From Pampus argenteus (taxonomy: Eukaryota > Chordata > Actinopteri > Scombriformes > Stromateidae), in NCBI GenBank assembly GCA_036937835.1, contig CM072861.1:4380001-4444000 (forward strand): a stretch of 64,000 nucleotides of DNA, in the 5' to 3' direction. The position numbers and the translations under genes were made by a program. This document shows, in pieces, positions 49,189 to 60,900 of the stretch. The notes under the pieces were generated by a model. It was not told the DNA's origin. It saw only the letters and a list, made by a program, of their open reading frames with translations, and searched no databases. How positions within the stretch are numbered: the first letter of the stretch is position 1; each line of letters begins with the position of its first letter.

Positions 49189-50668
49189 CTGCACAAACAA
49201 ACAAAAGCACAGTGGGTCAGGATGGAGATGGCAGAGCTTACATAAACACAAAGTATGATTTCTTTATTTTGATTTTCATGTTTGGTGTGTGTGTGTGTTG
49301 AGGGGGTGGGGTGATGTGAAAAGCCCCACTGTGCCGCCTCTCTCCTCGTGACTTATCCCAATAACGTTGCGGTCTCAGTCCAGTCAATAAGCCGTCTTGT
49401 AACTATGGTAAATTCAGCTAATCAGCTAATTTTTTTTGTGAATAACATTGTCAATACATTTACTGAAATTGCAACTTATCTGTCAGACCTTCATCAAGTA
49501 TCTTACAAACATCCAAGAGTCAAATCCCAAATACCCGAGACAATAAGAGCATCAATCGTTGATAGAAAACAAGTCTATATCTGGCTCATGTATAAAGACA
49601 TTAGGAAGGAATTAATGACTGCAGATTTTCCAATGCACCTGTCTTCACAGCTCTCATTTGATTACACTCATCTTTCAATAACATTAAAACCTATGCAGCA
49701 GGTTCGCACTGTTCACAATAGCCTTCTGTATAATAGTGAAAGCTGTTCATAAAGTCTGAACTCATAAATATGTCTATTATGTAAGGAAAGTTGAACAGCT
49801 TGTTGGTGCTTCTAGGAACACTAAACGGCCAAAAGAACAATGAAGTTGATCATTTGGAGTCTAGAGTTCATCCTTTACTGTGAACAAAACAAGTATCCTG
49901 TTCTGGCAACTCAGAAGATGTAAAGAAAACACCCGTACCGATGGCTAAATGCCAGCGAGGCTAATGAAAGACAGGAAGGGGCACTGAAAACACCTCCTGT
50001 TTGACTGAAGAGCCGAGCAGCAATGACCACTGTCAGCACACAGGCTAATGTTTACTTTCTGAGCGGGTTGGCACGTCAGTACAGCTCCAAACTCTGCAGC
50101 TAACCAGTTAGCTTAGCTAATGCTTCTGCTACTCACTCAACAAAACTATGGCAAAAATTATACTAATGAAGCACTTAGACATCTGCAGCGCAGATAATAA
50201 TAATAATAATAATAATAAATAAAACAAAAATATATATATATAGTATAGCAGGTAAACTCCACAGTTAAAAAAAATTGATGTACTGAAACGAACTGTATAT
50301 TAAAGGGGACGTAACATGTTTTTGTTATTTAAATATTTAAATATACCTCCTGCTTACATTATGCACTTTATGTAACGGGTAACATCAGAAATTATAACTA
50401 TATATATATGCGACAGAGAATTAACAGTGCATTTGAGATCAACCACAACCCAATAACTTAGCAATGCCAGACATTAGGTTAGTTATTGCGCTCGAAACAG
50501 TTAGCAGGTAGCTAGCTAACATACTAACTTATATATCGTATTTAACGTATAGTAGAAGGAGTAAACTGTCACTGGTTGTCCAGTAGAGCAAACGAAAACA
50601 CTTGTATTGTGAGCTATGGTCTATACGAGCCTGCTGATGCGTTAATGCGACGAGTTTCCTCCTCTTAC
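49189..50668 (-). other. elf2 5' intron
   Basis: Intron between the untranslated first exon and the first coding exon. It contains an (AAT)n tract at 50194-50219. A 134-codon plus-strand frame at 49348-49752 has no recognisable domain and is not called. Confidence 0.7.
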
Positions 50669-50930
50669 CTTGTTTCGCTTTTGCTAACGATAAGTAAGCT
50701 CCGCGGCTAGCGCCAGCTGGGCCTAACGTTAGCCAAGTTGACGAGGCCAAAACGCTCACTTCGCTTACACAAACAAGCGTTTACAAATCCCCCGTCCCTC
50801 AAGACACACTTTGCAGACACCTATCGACTTCGTGCGTTGAAGTCTGAAGGGTGAACGTCCATACAGGCCCTGAGGTTGTTTTGATTAGCGCATGTCTCTA
50901 GTTAGCCTGTAGCTTTCCGGCGCGCCGCTT
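50669..50930 (-). other. elf2: elf2 untranslated first exon (5' end approximate)
   Basis: A strong donor AACAAG|GTAAGA at 50669 on the minus strand closes a CpG-containing stretch. The transcription start is not visible; the left end is exact and the right end is an estimate. Confidence 0.6.
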
Positions 50931-51010
50931 CGCTAGAACGGCTCCAAGCGGGTCAAAGCACAGCCCGCCGTGACGTCACGACGTCCAACCCCATCAACAC
51001 GGAGCGTAAC
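50690..51010 (-). promoter_or_regulatory. elf2 CpG-rich promoter with CRE and ETS sites
   Basis: CpG-dense block with GGCGCGCCG, a palindromic CRE TGACGTCA at 50971-50978, and CCGGAAA (ETS core, minus strand) at 50914-50920. No TATA box. This is the typical look of a housekeeping-type promoter. The ETS site allows self-regulation by ETS factors, which is an inference. Confidence 0.65.
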
Positions 51011-51677
51011 CTCGTATGTGCTTCCTGGTAGCATGTAAACTTGTATATTTAAAACATCAACAAAACGTCATCGGTCATAAAAATAAACAGTAAACAATCA
51101 ATTATTAATTGGACAGGCAGATAATTCGTGGGGAACATGTACATGTTTTGTTGCTGCAGGGTAATTCAGCTGAGAGCTGGTGGGAACTGTATATTTATTA
51201 TTTTCAGAGTAAGTGTTGAGCCAATAGACAATAAAACATTTCACTGGATATGGCTGTGGTGTTTGTTAGATCAGGTTTCATCAAAGGAAAAAAATAAAAC
51301 AAGGCAGTCATATTTGATTTTTTTTTTAATGCATGCTGCATACAGCAGCTCATACTCCCTGAGTATGTTCTTATTGGGAATATACAGTAGTTCCCATGTT
51401 AACCAGGATATGGTTTTAGGAAATACACATTGTTGTAGAGTTTCAACCACGAGCTAAATGTCATTCACCTCCATTGTAAGTTCCTGTGGCAGATATCTTA
51501 AAGCTAGCCCATGTGACCTTTAGAAGTGACAAATGTGTTTACGCAATTATGAGGTCATGACACGTAAATGCTAAAACATAACACACATGTAAACATGAAA
51601 TCAGTGAAGTGACGTCACACTTGAAGCATTTGTGATGAAGCAGAAAGAAAAGGGAGACAGTAGCAAGATCTCAAGTT

Positions 51678-51857
51678 TTTATTTATATAGAAACATAACA
51701 GTCCACCATTTATTTCAATAATTCAGTAATTAACTGAACTCACACTACCCACCAAACTGTTGAGTCAGTTTAATCATTACGTACATCTTCCCAGGGGAGA
51801 AAATAAAATGGTTAAAAATTAAATTCACAGACAAAATATTTTTAATCCCTCTTTATT
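51678..51857 (-). terminator. candidate mgarp distal polyadenylation signals
   Basis: Three minus-strand AATAAA hexamers (51678-51683, 51709-51714, 51852-51857) cluster about 700 bases from the elf2 promoter. They could end a long mgarp 3' UTR running from 53786 leftwards. Confidence 0.4.
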
Positions 51858-51859
51858 TT

Positions 51860-52631
51860 GCAAAAACAATAATGTGTCAAACAGTCACAGTTTCTGTCCT
51901 TTGCTAATTATTCAAAGGCATCCAATTCACATTGTGCTACGGAAACCAGTCTATGAGCACCGAGTGTCATTTTCTGAATCCAATTTCCAATTTTTAAAAT
52001 ACATACCGGTACTAACAATTCAAATTCAATTCATCCCTTGTTGATGTCAGACGTTTATCAACTACCGTACACCGAGCTAACAAAGTCAGGAAATTTAACA
52101 ATAGCGGTCAGAATATAAGAAAGAGGGAATAGAGGAAGAGAGAAAAACAAGAGAGCCGGAACTGGAGACTTTTCTTCAGACATATTTAAACACTTCCCCA
52201 ACACACACACACAAAAAAAAATCATTTCACACCAGCACATCGATATCATGACTGTTCATACTTGCTGCAATCCTTCAAATTACACATCCACACGAAAGAA
52301 AAGCTCTTTGAAAGAACAGAACAAAAAAAAAAAAAAAAAAGCGTATGCATTCCCCGATCCAACTCACTAACAACTTCCCCTTGCTGAACTATGACACTGA
52401 TCTATACCCTTAATCTATATTATCAAGATATAAAGAACATCAATCTAGGTTAAAACATTATCCCTTATTCAGTTTCCAGGATGAGAAGTGGACAAAGAGG
52501 ATGTGAGAAGGACTTTATAATTTTGACATGATTGAGATGTGGATTGCACTTAATATCATTCACTGTATATTAAATTCAACTACTGTATGTGTAACAGGAC
52601 ATTCACCGCACATTTTCCAACAGAAGTAAAA

Positions 52632-52662
<31 letters not shown>

Positions 52663-53786
52663 GAGCTGCAACACCAGCTGGGGTGTTGATGTTATGGCCA
52701 TAAAGATGATGATGATGATGATGGTGGAGAGTTTGGACCCAATGCAACGTCTTACAGGATAAGATGTTTTGCTGTTAATATCACAGCTTCTGACAAACAA
52801 GAATGATCTTACTGGTGTTAGTGTCTTAGCAGCTGTCTTGTTGGCATAGGAAGTGTAACACTGTGATAGGATTGAGGAGAAGGTCTGTAGTGTCAGTTTA
52901 AAGACTGAAAACGAGAGGGAAATTGAGGTAGCAGGGTAGCTACATGGGCTGTGGAGCCAGCGTAGTCAAGTAATTCTTCATTTAAAAGAAAAAAAAAAGA
53001 ACAAAGAAGATTAAATACAGCTGTTCATTTTTTTTAACACCAAGAGAAGCGCAAGAAGAACCTGAGCTTGGGTATGCTGGTAACTCAATTTGCTTTAAAA
53101 AAGATAACACTGTAGGGTCACATCACAAGTGGCTGGGCAGTGATCAGGCTAACGAGGTGTGCTGATGAGCATCAAGGTATTCCACTGGAGTGATTTTTGA
53201 AGCAGTAAACTGTAACAGTAAAAAGAAGAAAAAAAACAGAGGATAACGGAATGGCTCAGTATTGTCCACAGCAGTAAACAGGTTGCATTTCATTGTTGTT
53301 GAGTCCATTAAATGGTAAACCAGAGATCTGTTGAACTACTGACTGGGCTCATCTGGAACTACATGGTTATAATTCAGTGTGCAGTGTCAGTAATGGGCCA
53401 TTGGTAACATGTTAGAATGATTATTCTATTAGACAGGTATTGATCCAAACACTAGAGATGTGGTTCTTTAAACTGGGACTATATATTAATCCCTTATATT
53501 TCAGGGTAAAAGGAGGAAGGGTAAGTGTTGGATAAAGGCACATCCTCTTCTTACACAGGACAGAAGGTCGTCATTCAGGAGCCGTTTACTGTGACGGACG
53601 ACAGAAAACACAAAAGTTAATGGCATCGTACACAGTTTCTGTAACCATATGAATACATTAAAAATAATAAAAAATACATTCCTACAGTGTACTTTAATCT
53701 GAAGGATAGGAATGTGGACTAAGGGGTAGGAATGAAAGTCCATCATATCCACAGCTACTCTACCAAGATACGAATAAACAAAAGGC
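51860..53786 (-). other. probable mgarp 3' UTR
   Basis: No coding potential. AT-rich, with (AAT)n at 52634-52661 and a short (GAT)n at 52707-52722. Interpreted as 3' UTR of the long mgarp form because polyadenylation signals cluster at its left end. It could instead be partly intergenic. Confidence 0.4.
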
Positions 53787-53821
53787 TCAGTACCTTAGTT
53801 TGGAACTACTGCATTTGCATC
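53787..53821 (-). CDS. mgarp: candidate last coding exon of long mgarp form
   Basis: The acceptor CGTCTTCTTAG precedes GATGCAAATGCAG. With the phase-1 donor at 54093 it adds GCKCSSSKLRY and a TGA at 53787-53789. The phase fits, but it is short and rests on splice-site appearance only. Reading through the donor instead gives GNFVFRLIT and a stop at 54064. Confidence 0.4.
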
Positions 53822-54092
53822 CTAAGAAGACGTCGTTTACCCTGAGTAGCAGATTTTAAACATTCATGTTAGTTTTTATTCACAGCCCACACTAATTAAG
53901 ACAGGCAGGGGTGAAAATGTCATTACAAATCCGCTTAAATACCCTGAGAATAAAAATTGTTCTCCTTAACTCTCTCAAAAACTCTGACAATCAACTAAGG
54001 CTGGGAAATGTAATAATCGTGATCTAGACGGTTTAAATAATCAGCATTAAGTCTTTAATCAATTCAAGTGATCAGCCTAAAAACAAAGTTAC

Positions 54093-55733
54093 CTGGTACC
54101 TCGGAAGCAGGGACTTCGTCATCATCTGGAGCTGGGATGATCCTACCACTCATGGACCCCACTCCCAGCACCTTGGGCCGTTTCTCTGCTTTAGGCGTTC
54201 CTTCCAGAACCACAACTATGTACTCTTTCTTGGGCTCTTCTGCCAGGGTCTCCACTGGGGCTGCTGCAGCTGCTTCTTCCACCACATGGCTGGCTGCTAC
54301 AACTTCTGCAACCGCGGTGGTGACCGCTTCTTCAGCTAGAGCTGTGGCAACATCTGGTTCTACTAGTACAGGGGCCTCTGCAACCACCGCTGCCTCCTCC
54401 ACTGGTACAGGGGCCTCTTCAACCACTGCTGCCTCCTCCACTGGTACAGGGGCCTCTGCAACCACCGCTGCCTCCTCCACTGGTACAGGGACCTCTTCAA
54501 CCGCCGCTGCCTCCTCCACTGGTACAGGGGCCTCTTCAACCACCGCTGCCTCCTCCACTGGTACAGGGGCCTCTTCAACCACTGCTGCCTCCTCCACTGG
54601 TACAGGGGCCTCTTCAACCACCGCTGCCTCCTCCACTGGTACAGGGGCCTCTTCAACCACCGCTGCCTCCTCCACTGGTACAGGGGCCTCTGCAACCGCT
54701 GTTGCCTCCTCCACTGGTACAGGGGCCTCTTCAACCGCTGCTGCCTCCTCCACTGGTACAGGGGCCTCTTCAACCACCGCTGCCTCCTCCACTGGTACAG
54801 GGGCCTCTTCAACTGTTGCTGCCTCCTCCACTGGTACAGGGGGCTCTTCAACCACTGCTGCCTCCTCCACTGGTACAGGGGCCTCTGCAACCACTGGCGC
54901 ATCCTCTACTGGTGCCGAGGCTTCTTCAACCACTGACGCAGCCTCTACTGGTGCCAAGGCTTCTTCAACAACTGGCGCAGCCTCTACTGGCACAGCCTCT
55001 ACTGGTGCCGAGGCTTCTTCAACCACTGACATAGCCTCTAATGGTGCTGAGGCTTCTTCAACCACTGACACAGCCTCTACTGGTGCTGAGGCTTCTTCAA
55101 CAACTGGCGCAGCCTCTACTGGTGCCGAAGCTTCTTCAACAACTGGCGCCGAGGCTTCTTCAACCACTGACACAGCCTCTACTGGTGCCGAAGCTTCTTC
55201 AACAACTGGCGCAGCCTCTACTGGTGCCGAAGCTTCTTCAACAACTGGCGCCGAGGCTTCTTCAACCACTGGCGCAGCCTCTACTGGTGCCGAGGCTTCT
55301 TCAACCACTGGCGCAGCGTCTACTGGCGCCGAGGCTTCTTCAACCACAGGCACAGCCTCTTTTGGCGCCGAGGCTTCTTCAACCACTGGCGTAGCCTCTA
55401 CTGGTGCCAAGGCTTCTTCAGCAACTGCTGCCTCTACTGTTCCAGGGACCTCTTCAACCACTGGCGTAGCAGCTACTGGTGCCTCCTCCACTGGTGCAGG
55501 TGCCTTTTCAACCTCTGGTGCCGGAGCCTCAACAACAGAAGCAGGGGCATCTTCTACTGCTACAGGGATTTCTTCAGCCACTGGTGTAGCCTCCACCAGT
55601 GCCACAGCCTCCTCAACAGCTGGTGCCAGAGACTCTTCCTTGGGTTCTACCTCTTTGACATCTTCAACAACGGGTGTCAACTCTTCTGCTACTTCAGGTA
55701 TCTTCGATAGAGTAGAGGTAGCTGCCAGCAGCA
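54093..55733 (-). CDS. mgarp: mgarp long alternative exon with 39-nt repeats
   Basis: The acceptor TTTTGTGTTGCAG is in phase 1, matching the microexon donor. It encodes VLLAATSTLSKIPEVAEELT and then 546 codons dominated by 13-residue units, closing with KKEYIVVVLEGT and GSMSGRIIPAPDDDEVPASE. The donor CCAG|GTAACT sits at 54093. The open frame also continues upstream of the acceptor to 55824. Highly acidic and low in complexity, probably disordered. Confidence 0.7.
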
Positions 55734-57898
55734 CTGCAACACAAAATCCAGCCATCCAAACATCACTGATTCTCAAGGTATATATTCCCACATTTAGCTC
55801 ATACAACTTGAGGTGGTTAGCCAAAGTAACGTGTTGGGTATTTGTGAAATCCTTATAGTGATAAAGGATTTAGTGACAGTAAATTGCTCTGGTGTGACTA
55901 CACGCAGGTGCAATTTCAACACCCAGAAGTGGAACAAGTTCAAGAGAAAGGCTGTTCAGGAAAGCCGTGTTAGTCACTAGAGGCATCTAGACAGCACCAC
56001 AAACCATTTAAGTATTTCCACACAAGAACAAAGAAGACAGAAATTGTACACATACAATAGCAAAACAACATGCATTTAATAATGGCTAATTTTGGTGTGA
56101 AGTTTGGGTATACCACTTTAAACTCTTTGTGTCTTTACTTTGGTGAGAAAGTAGTGGATAAGGAGAATCTTGGAGTGTGCTTGGAATTTGAGGCCAATAA
56201 ATATGAGACTTTAAAGCAAAAAAAAAAAAAAAAGTTTAATAAATATTTTTGATAAATATCCATTAAATTTGCTTGTTAAAATACGTGAGGTGGAAATACA
56301 GTATATATTGATTGGTTTGTTTCTTAATCATGTCAAACCTGCAATTTACTTTACTTACTGCCAAATATATATGCCAGTGTCTGTGAGAAGCCAAAATCGG
56401 CCGATATATCAAACATGCTGCTGCTATATTAGTGGAGCTATGTTCCAAAGAAATGCATGACACTTTTCACCCCAGCATGCCTCCTTTAAAACATCACCTC
56501 CATATGGGACATACAGTAGGTATGTTATGCAAATAAACCCCTTTAAAAAGTATATTACAATGCAAGAAGTAAAGGCTGTGTCTGATGAATACAGAAGTCC
56601 CAGTGCATTTCTGATAGTGTAGTAAAGTAGAGTTAGATGCATTAAGTGGTGAGAGGGGAATGCAATGGGGGGCTGATTTAAATGTGCACTTAGTTATATG
56701 TTCAGCATGAGACGGCAGAGCAAACAGTATATTTACATAAAATGTACTGTAAATTTGTGAAGAAAAAACGGGTGATGAAAATTAATTTGTTAAACTGGAA
56801 TGAATAGCTAGAAATGTCCTCAAAAAAGACCAATTCAGACAAATTAAAGACGGCAGTATCTGTTCCGGTTTGATAAAAGCTTTATTGTATGGCTCCAAGA
56901 ATTACCGTAAACTGTTCACAGTGCTCATTATCGAGTTATAAGCAAAATAAAACTATGATCACGTATAACTTGGGTCACTTGGTAGTCTTGCGAGTTCTTT
57001 AGCAGTTCACATTACATTTAAGGAGAAAAAAAAAAAAATAACACACTGCAGGAGTTACAGAGTTTGTACACAATCTCAGAGCCATCTTCTCTTGCTGTAG
57101 GTTATATTACATAACTGTACGACAGTTTAAGGATAAACAGGAGTCTATGTGCTCTGGCAAACATGTACATTACAGAGGGTTATAATCAATGAAATCCACT
57201 GTTTGTCAGAAATTTTCAAAATTACACTAGGGGCGTCATACGCATAACAAGAATAACTATCACATTTGAAGGGTGTTCCTGATTGTTCTCTTGTCTATTT
57301 AGTTGTATGTGATTGGTTGAACATTAAAACTAGTAGGATATAAGGCTTGTGGTAATCACATAGGGAAATGAGGATTTTGTAATCATGTCAACTGTGCAAA
57401 ACCGGGTCCAATCTGCTTTAATGATATTTTCTATCGACAGAGTGATCACTTTTATTTCACCCATAACTGAAAATGAGCGTCACACATGAAGACCTCACTG
57501 CCACTTTGATGCACTGTGTGCAGCTTTAAATCATGGGACTTGCTGGTTCGTCTCTAGGCCACATAATTGAAACAAATATAAACATCGTACAGTGATTTAT
57601 GCTGCAAACCAAAAGAATCTCAAGTCATCCTTACACGAAGAAACAAGAGAAAACACTCACACTTACTTTGCACACAGTGCTGACCTTTATACCCACTCCA
57701 ATAAATATAAAGAGAAAATCTATGTTTTCAGGAAGAGTAAGGAGAGTGGTCAATAAGAGGTGAAGCCAAGAACCTGAGGAGAAGCAGCTAACTTCTAGTG
57801 TTTCTAAAGGCAGTGACTAAGTTACCAGTCGTATTGTTCCCAGTGTTGTGAGGGAGGAAAGGAGCTGTTTTCAGGGGCTTAAAGTGATTTAGAGATAG

Positions 57899-57935
<37 letters not shown>

Positions 57936-60900
57936 TCCCTGTAGTGAATGCGTGGAACCTGTAAATCTCAGGCCTCAGAGGCAGGTGCCTCCTCCTCGGA
58001 TGAGGAAGTCGTACCGTTGCTTTCGGGCTCTTCAGCAGTGACGGCGGCTGGTTCTGCGACAGCCTCCTCAACAGCTTCTGCCACTTGGGCCACTTCTTCT
58101 GCAACTGCCTCAACTTCCTGCGCGGCCTCGACAACGGCCTCTGCCGCCTCAGCAACGACCTCAGCAGCCTCTGCGACAACCTCTGCGACTGCCTCCACTA
58201 CAGTCTCTGCCTCGCCGTCAGCAGCTGCAACAGCCTCAGCAGCCTCCTGTTCCCCAGCCTCAGCCTCAGCCTCAGCACCGGCCTCTTCAGCCGCCACCTC
58301 CTCCTCCTCCTCTTCCCCTGGAACACAAGAACCAAAATAAGAAGAGTATTAGTGAGAGCAAGGGTTTAATTCACAGAGCTAACACACTAGTATCCACTAC
58401 AAGCTTGATGTTTACTGCCATCCTCCCTGAGCAACATGGCTGGTCTATAACGACCCATGCACTTTCACAGTGCTGCATGTCAGCATAAACCAAGCAAATG
58501 CCAAATCTGATTGCCATTTAAGAACTAGCATAAGATTAGCAGCTAGGTTTCCATCCAACCTTTGAGGGGAAAAAATGGAAAAGTAAAGTGTAGAGGTCTT
58601 TATTTTCTAGGTCACAGTGTGTAGACCAAAATGTCTATGTCAAATATGTGTCATGTCCAACTGAGAAACATCTGTTTCTCAGTTGGACATGACATATGTT
58701 GGATGGAAGCATGCTACTAACAGCTGATTCATTTTGTTTTGACAGGCATACAGGCTAACCCAGAAGGCTAATCCTGCTTCTAGACATGTCACTCCAAATC
58801 TTACCACTTCTGCAGCTGCAGATTTAAAAAAAATAAAAAATATCCAGGGTCCAGAGGCAACACATTCACAACACAGACAGCATGCAAATTCAAAAGACGG
58901 GGAGGAGCACGACAACAAGAGGGAGGGGAGGGGGGGGGAGGGGAGGGGAGGAGGAGGAGGGGGGAGTTCAGGTGCAGGGTAGAGGGTGTGAAGTTGAATC
59001 TTGGTTCTTACCATCCAATTAACAAGCTATCAGCTATCTGGAACTCTGAAAGTGAGTCTGAGTGAGACAGACACTGAGACAGGCCCGGGTAGGTCGTGCA
59101 TCTTTAATTGAGAGATCCTTCTGCCATTTGTTACACTTTTAACCACTAAACACAAATACACACAGCTGTGGGAAACTGGCCCAGGAATCAACACTTTCAG
59201 TGCCGACTACACTGAGCGGCAATATGTTGGTAAGTCATGATAAAGGCAATATAGGCCATACACACTAACACTTGAGCATACACCGTGGCTCTGTGAGCTA
59301 GTGAGCTGTGAAGGGGAGATGCTGTTGATTCAATGGATGTCTTGCTTTTTTTTGTAAAGATGATTTAAATGGGAGCGTTTCCTTGGATCTTGGAGGTGCT
59401 CTTGAATGTCACAATTTAAGTACAACTGTATATGAGAATACAAGATCTGTAGTATTTTTAAAGATGGCCGACGTAGCTAGTTGGGTTCAATACGAGTTCA
59501 TGATTTAAGCAGCCATATAAGCTAGCTGGAAGCTGCTAGCAACCTTGTCAACTAGCGTAATGCTATTCATAGTAGTCACACTGGCTACATGAGCTAACAG
59601 AGCTCTTTGGACAATGCTAACTAAATGCTATCACTTGCAACAGTGCATGCTAATGTGTTAGCGCGGAATGCTTTGCTCAGCAGTTGATCAACTGGCTAAT
59701 GTCCCACAAAACCAGAGTGTAGATGTTTTACAATGATATAATCCATTGATTTAGGTGGCTTGTGCAAAGTTGTTATCCTCCTTACAGATTTAAACATTCA
59801 CATTTAGCAGCGCAAGGCAACACAATGAAGAAAAGAGCACAGATTCAATATCCTTCAAAGGACTGTCCAGAGGGTTTAGGGCGTTCCTAGCAGAACGGGA
59901 GAGGAGGGAAGGAAGGAGAGAGGGATTTTGTTTTCTTGTTCAGATCCAAAGTGTCCCGTTCTAGGATGAATATCCATGCGGCCACAGAGGACCTTAGCTT
60001 TAGCAATTACACTGAAAAGAGTAAAGACACAAAGAGTTAGAGAGACGGCAAGAAGAGTTTTCTTATTTTTTTTTATCTTTTAAAAAAAAACAAAAAACAT
60101 TTTAAACAACAATATCATGTTCAATCTAAAAAGGCAATGCATGTGAATTTGCAAGAGATGTATATGAGCCATTAAGAAGCACTGGTGAGGGCGAATGCTC
60201 TATAAAAAGCTGCAGTTATTAGGAAATCATAGCAGTCACCAGTGTGTCTCACTTGGGGAAGAATGTCTTCCAGTGACTGGAGTTTGCTAACGAATGCAAT
60301 GCTTTGATTTTCATTTAAAAAGAGGGACTAGCTGACGTGAGGTGTGGAGGTACACGGTGAGGAGTGACACGGAGAGAAAGGAGGGACTGAGTGATACCAA
60401 AGGGAGGGTCTGTGGACTGTGGAAAGCAATGTGGAGACACTGGCTTTCACACAAGATGGCATAGAATTGACAAAATATATGTATTGGAATTTAAGTTCAT
60501 GATGAATAGGATAATATACAAGGTAGCTCTGCTGCACTCAAAATCTATGACTATAGAGGAGCATCAGTTGCAACCATTGCAACTAAAGTCAAACTTTTGC
60601 TCATCATGGAAAGCATCTAATCCCCTTCTAACACCAGATGTAAGATGTAACTGTTGATGTTATAGCACCCTTTAGCTCCCAATCTGTGCTCATAGCTCAC
60701 ACTTATTTTCTGCCACCTTTGCTCTGCTCTGTTCCGGTTGTTGTATCGCACATTGACTCTCGGCGTGACGTTTAGAGAACGTAGAAAAAACGCGTGAACA
60801 TGCAAGCAGGACGAAGACTTGACGTGACTTCTTTCTGCAGCACAGTTTGCGTTGGTGCACCACTTAAAAAAAATTTACTTTACATAGCGATTATGTTTAT

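Noticed and set aside
49348..49752. 134-codon plus-strand ORF in the elf2 5' intron
   Set aside because: No domain, no codon bias, AT-rich, and opposite to the host gene. A transposon remnant is possible but I cannot support it.
54068..55858. 596-codon plus-strand ORF rich in Ser, Thr, Ala and Gly (mucin-like)
   Set aside because: It is the mirror of the mgarp repeat exon. The 39-base repeat keeps several frames open on both strands. The minus frame has splice phase, acidic MGARP-like composition and matching neighbours; the plus frame has none.
58679..59014. Pro-rich minus-strand ORF
   Set aside because: Translation of the G-rich tract in an mgarp intron.
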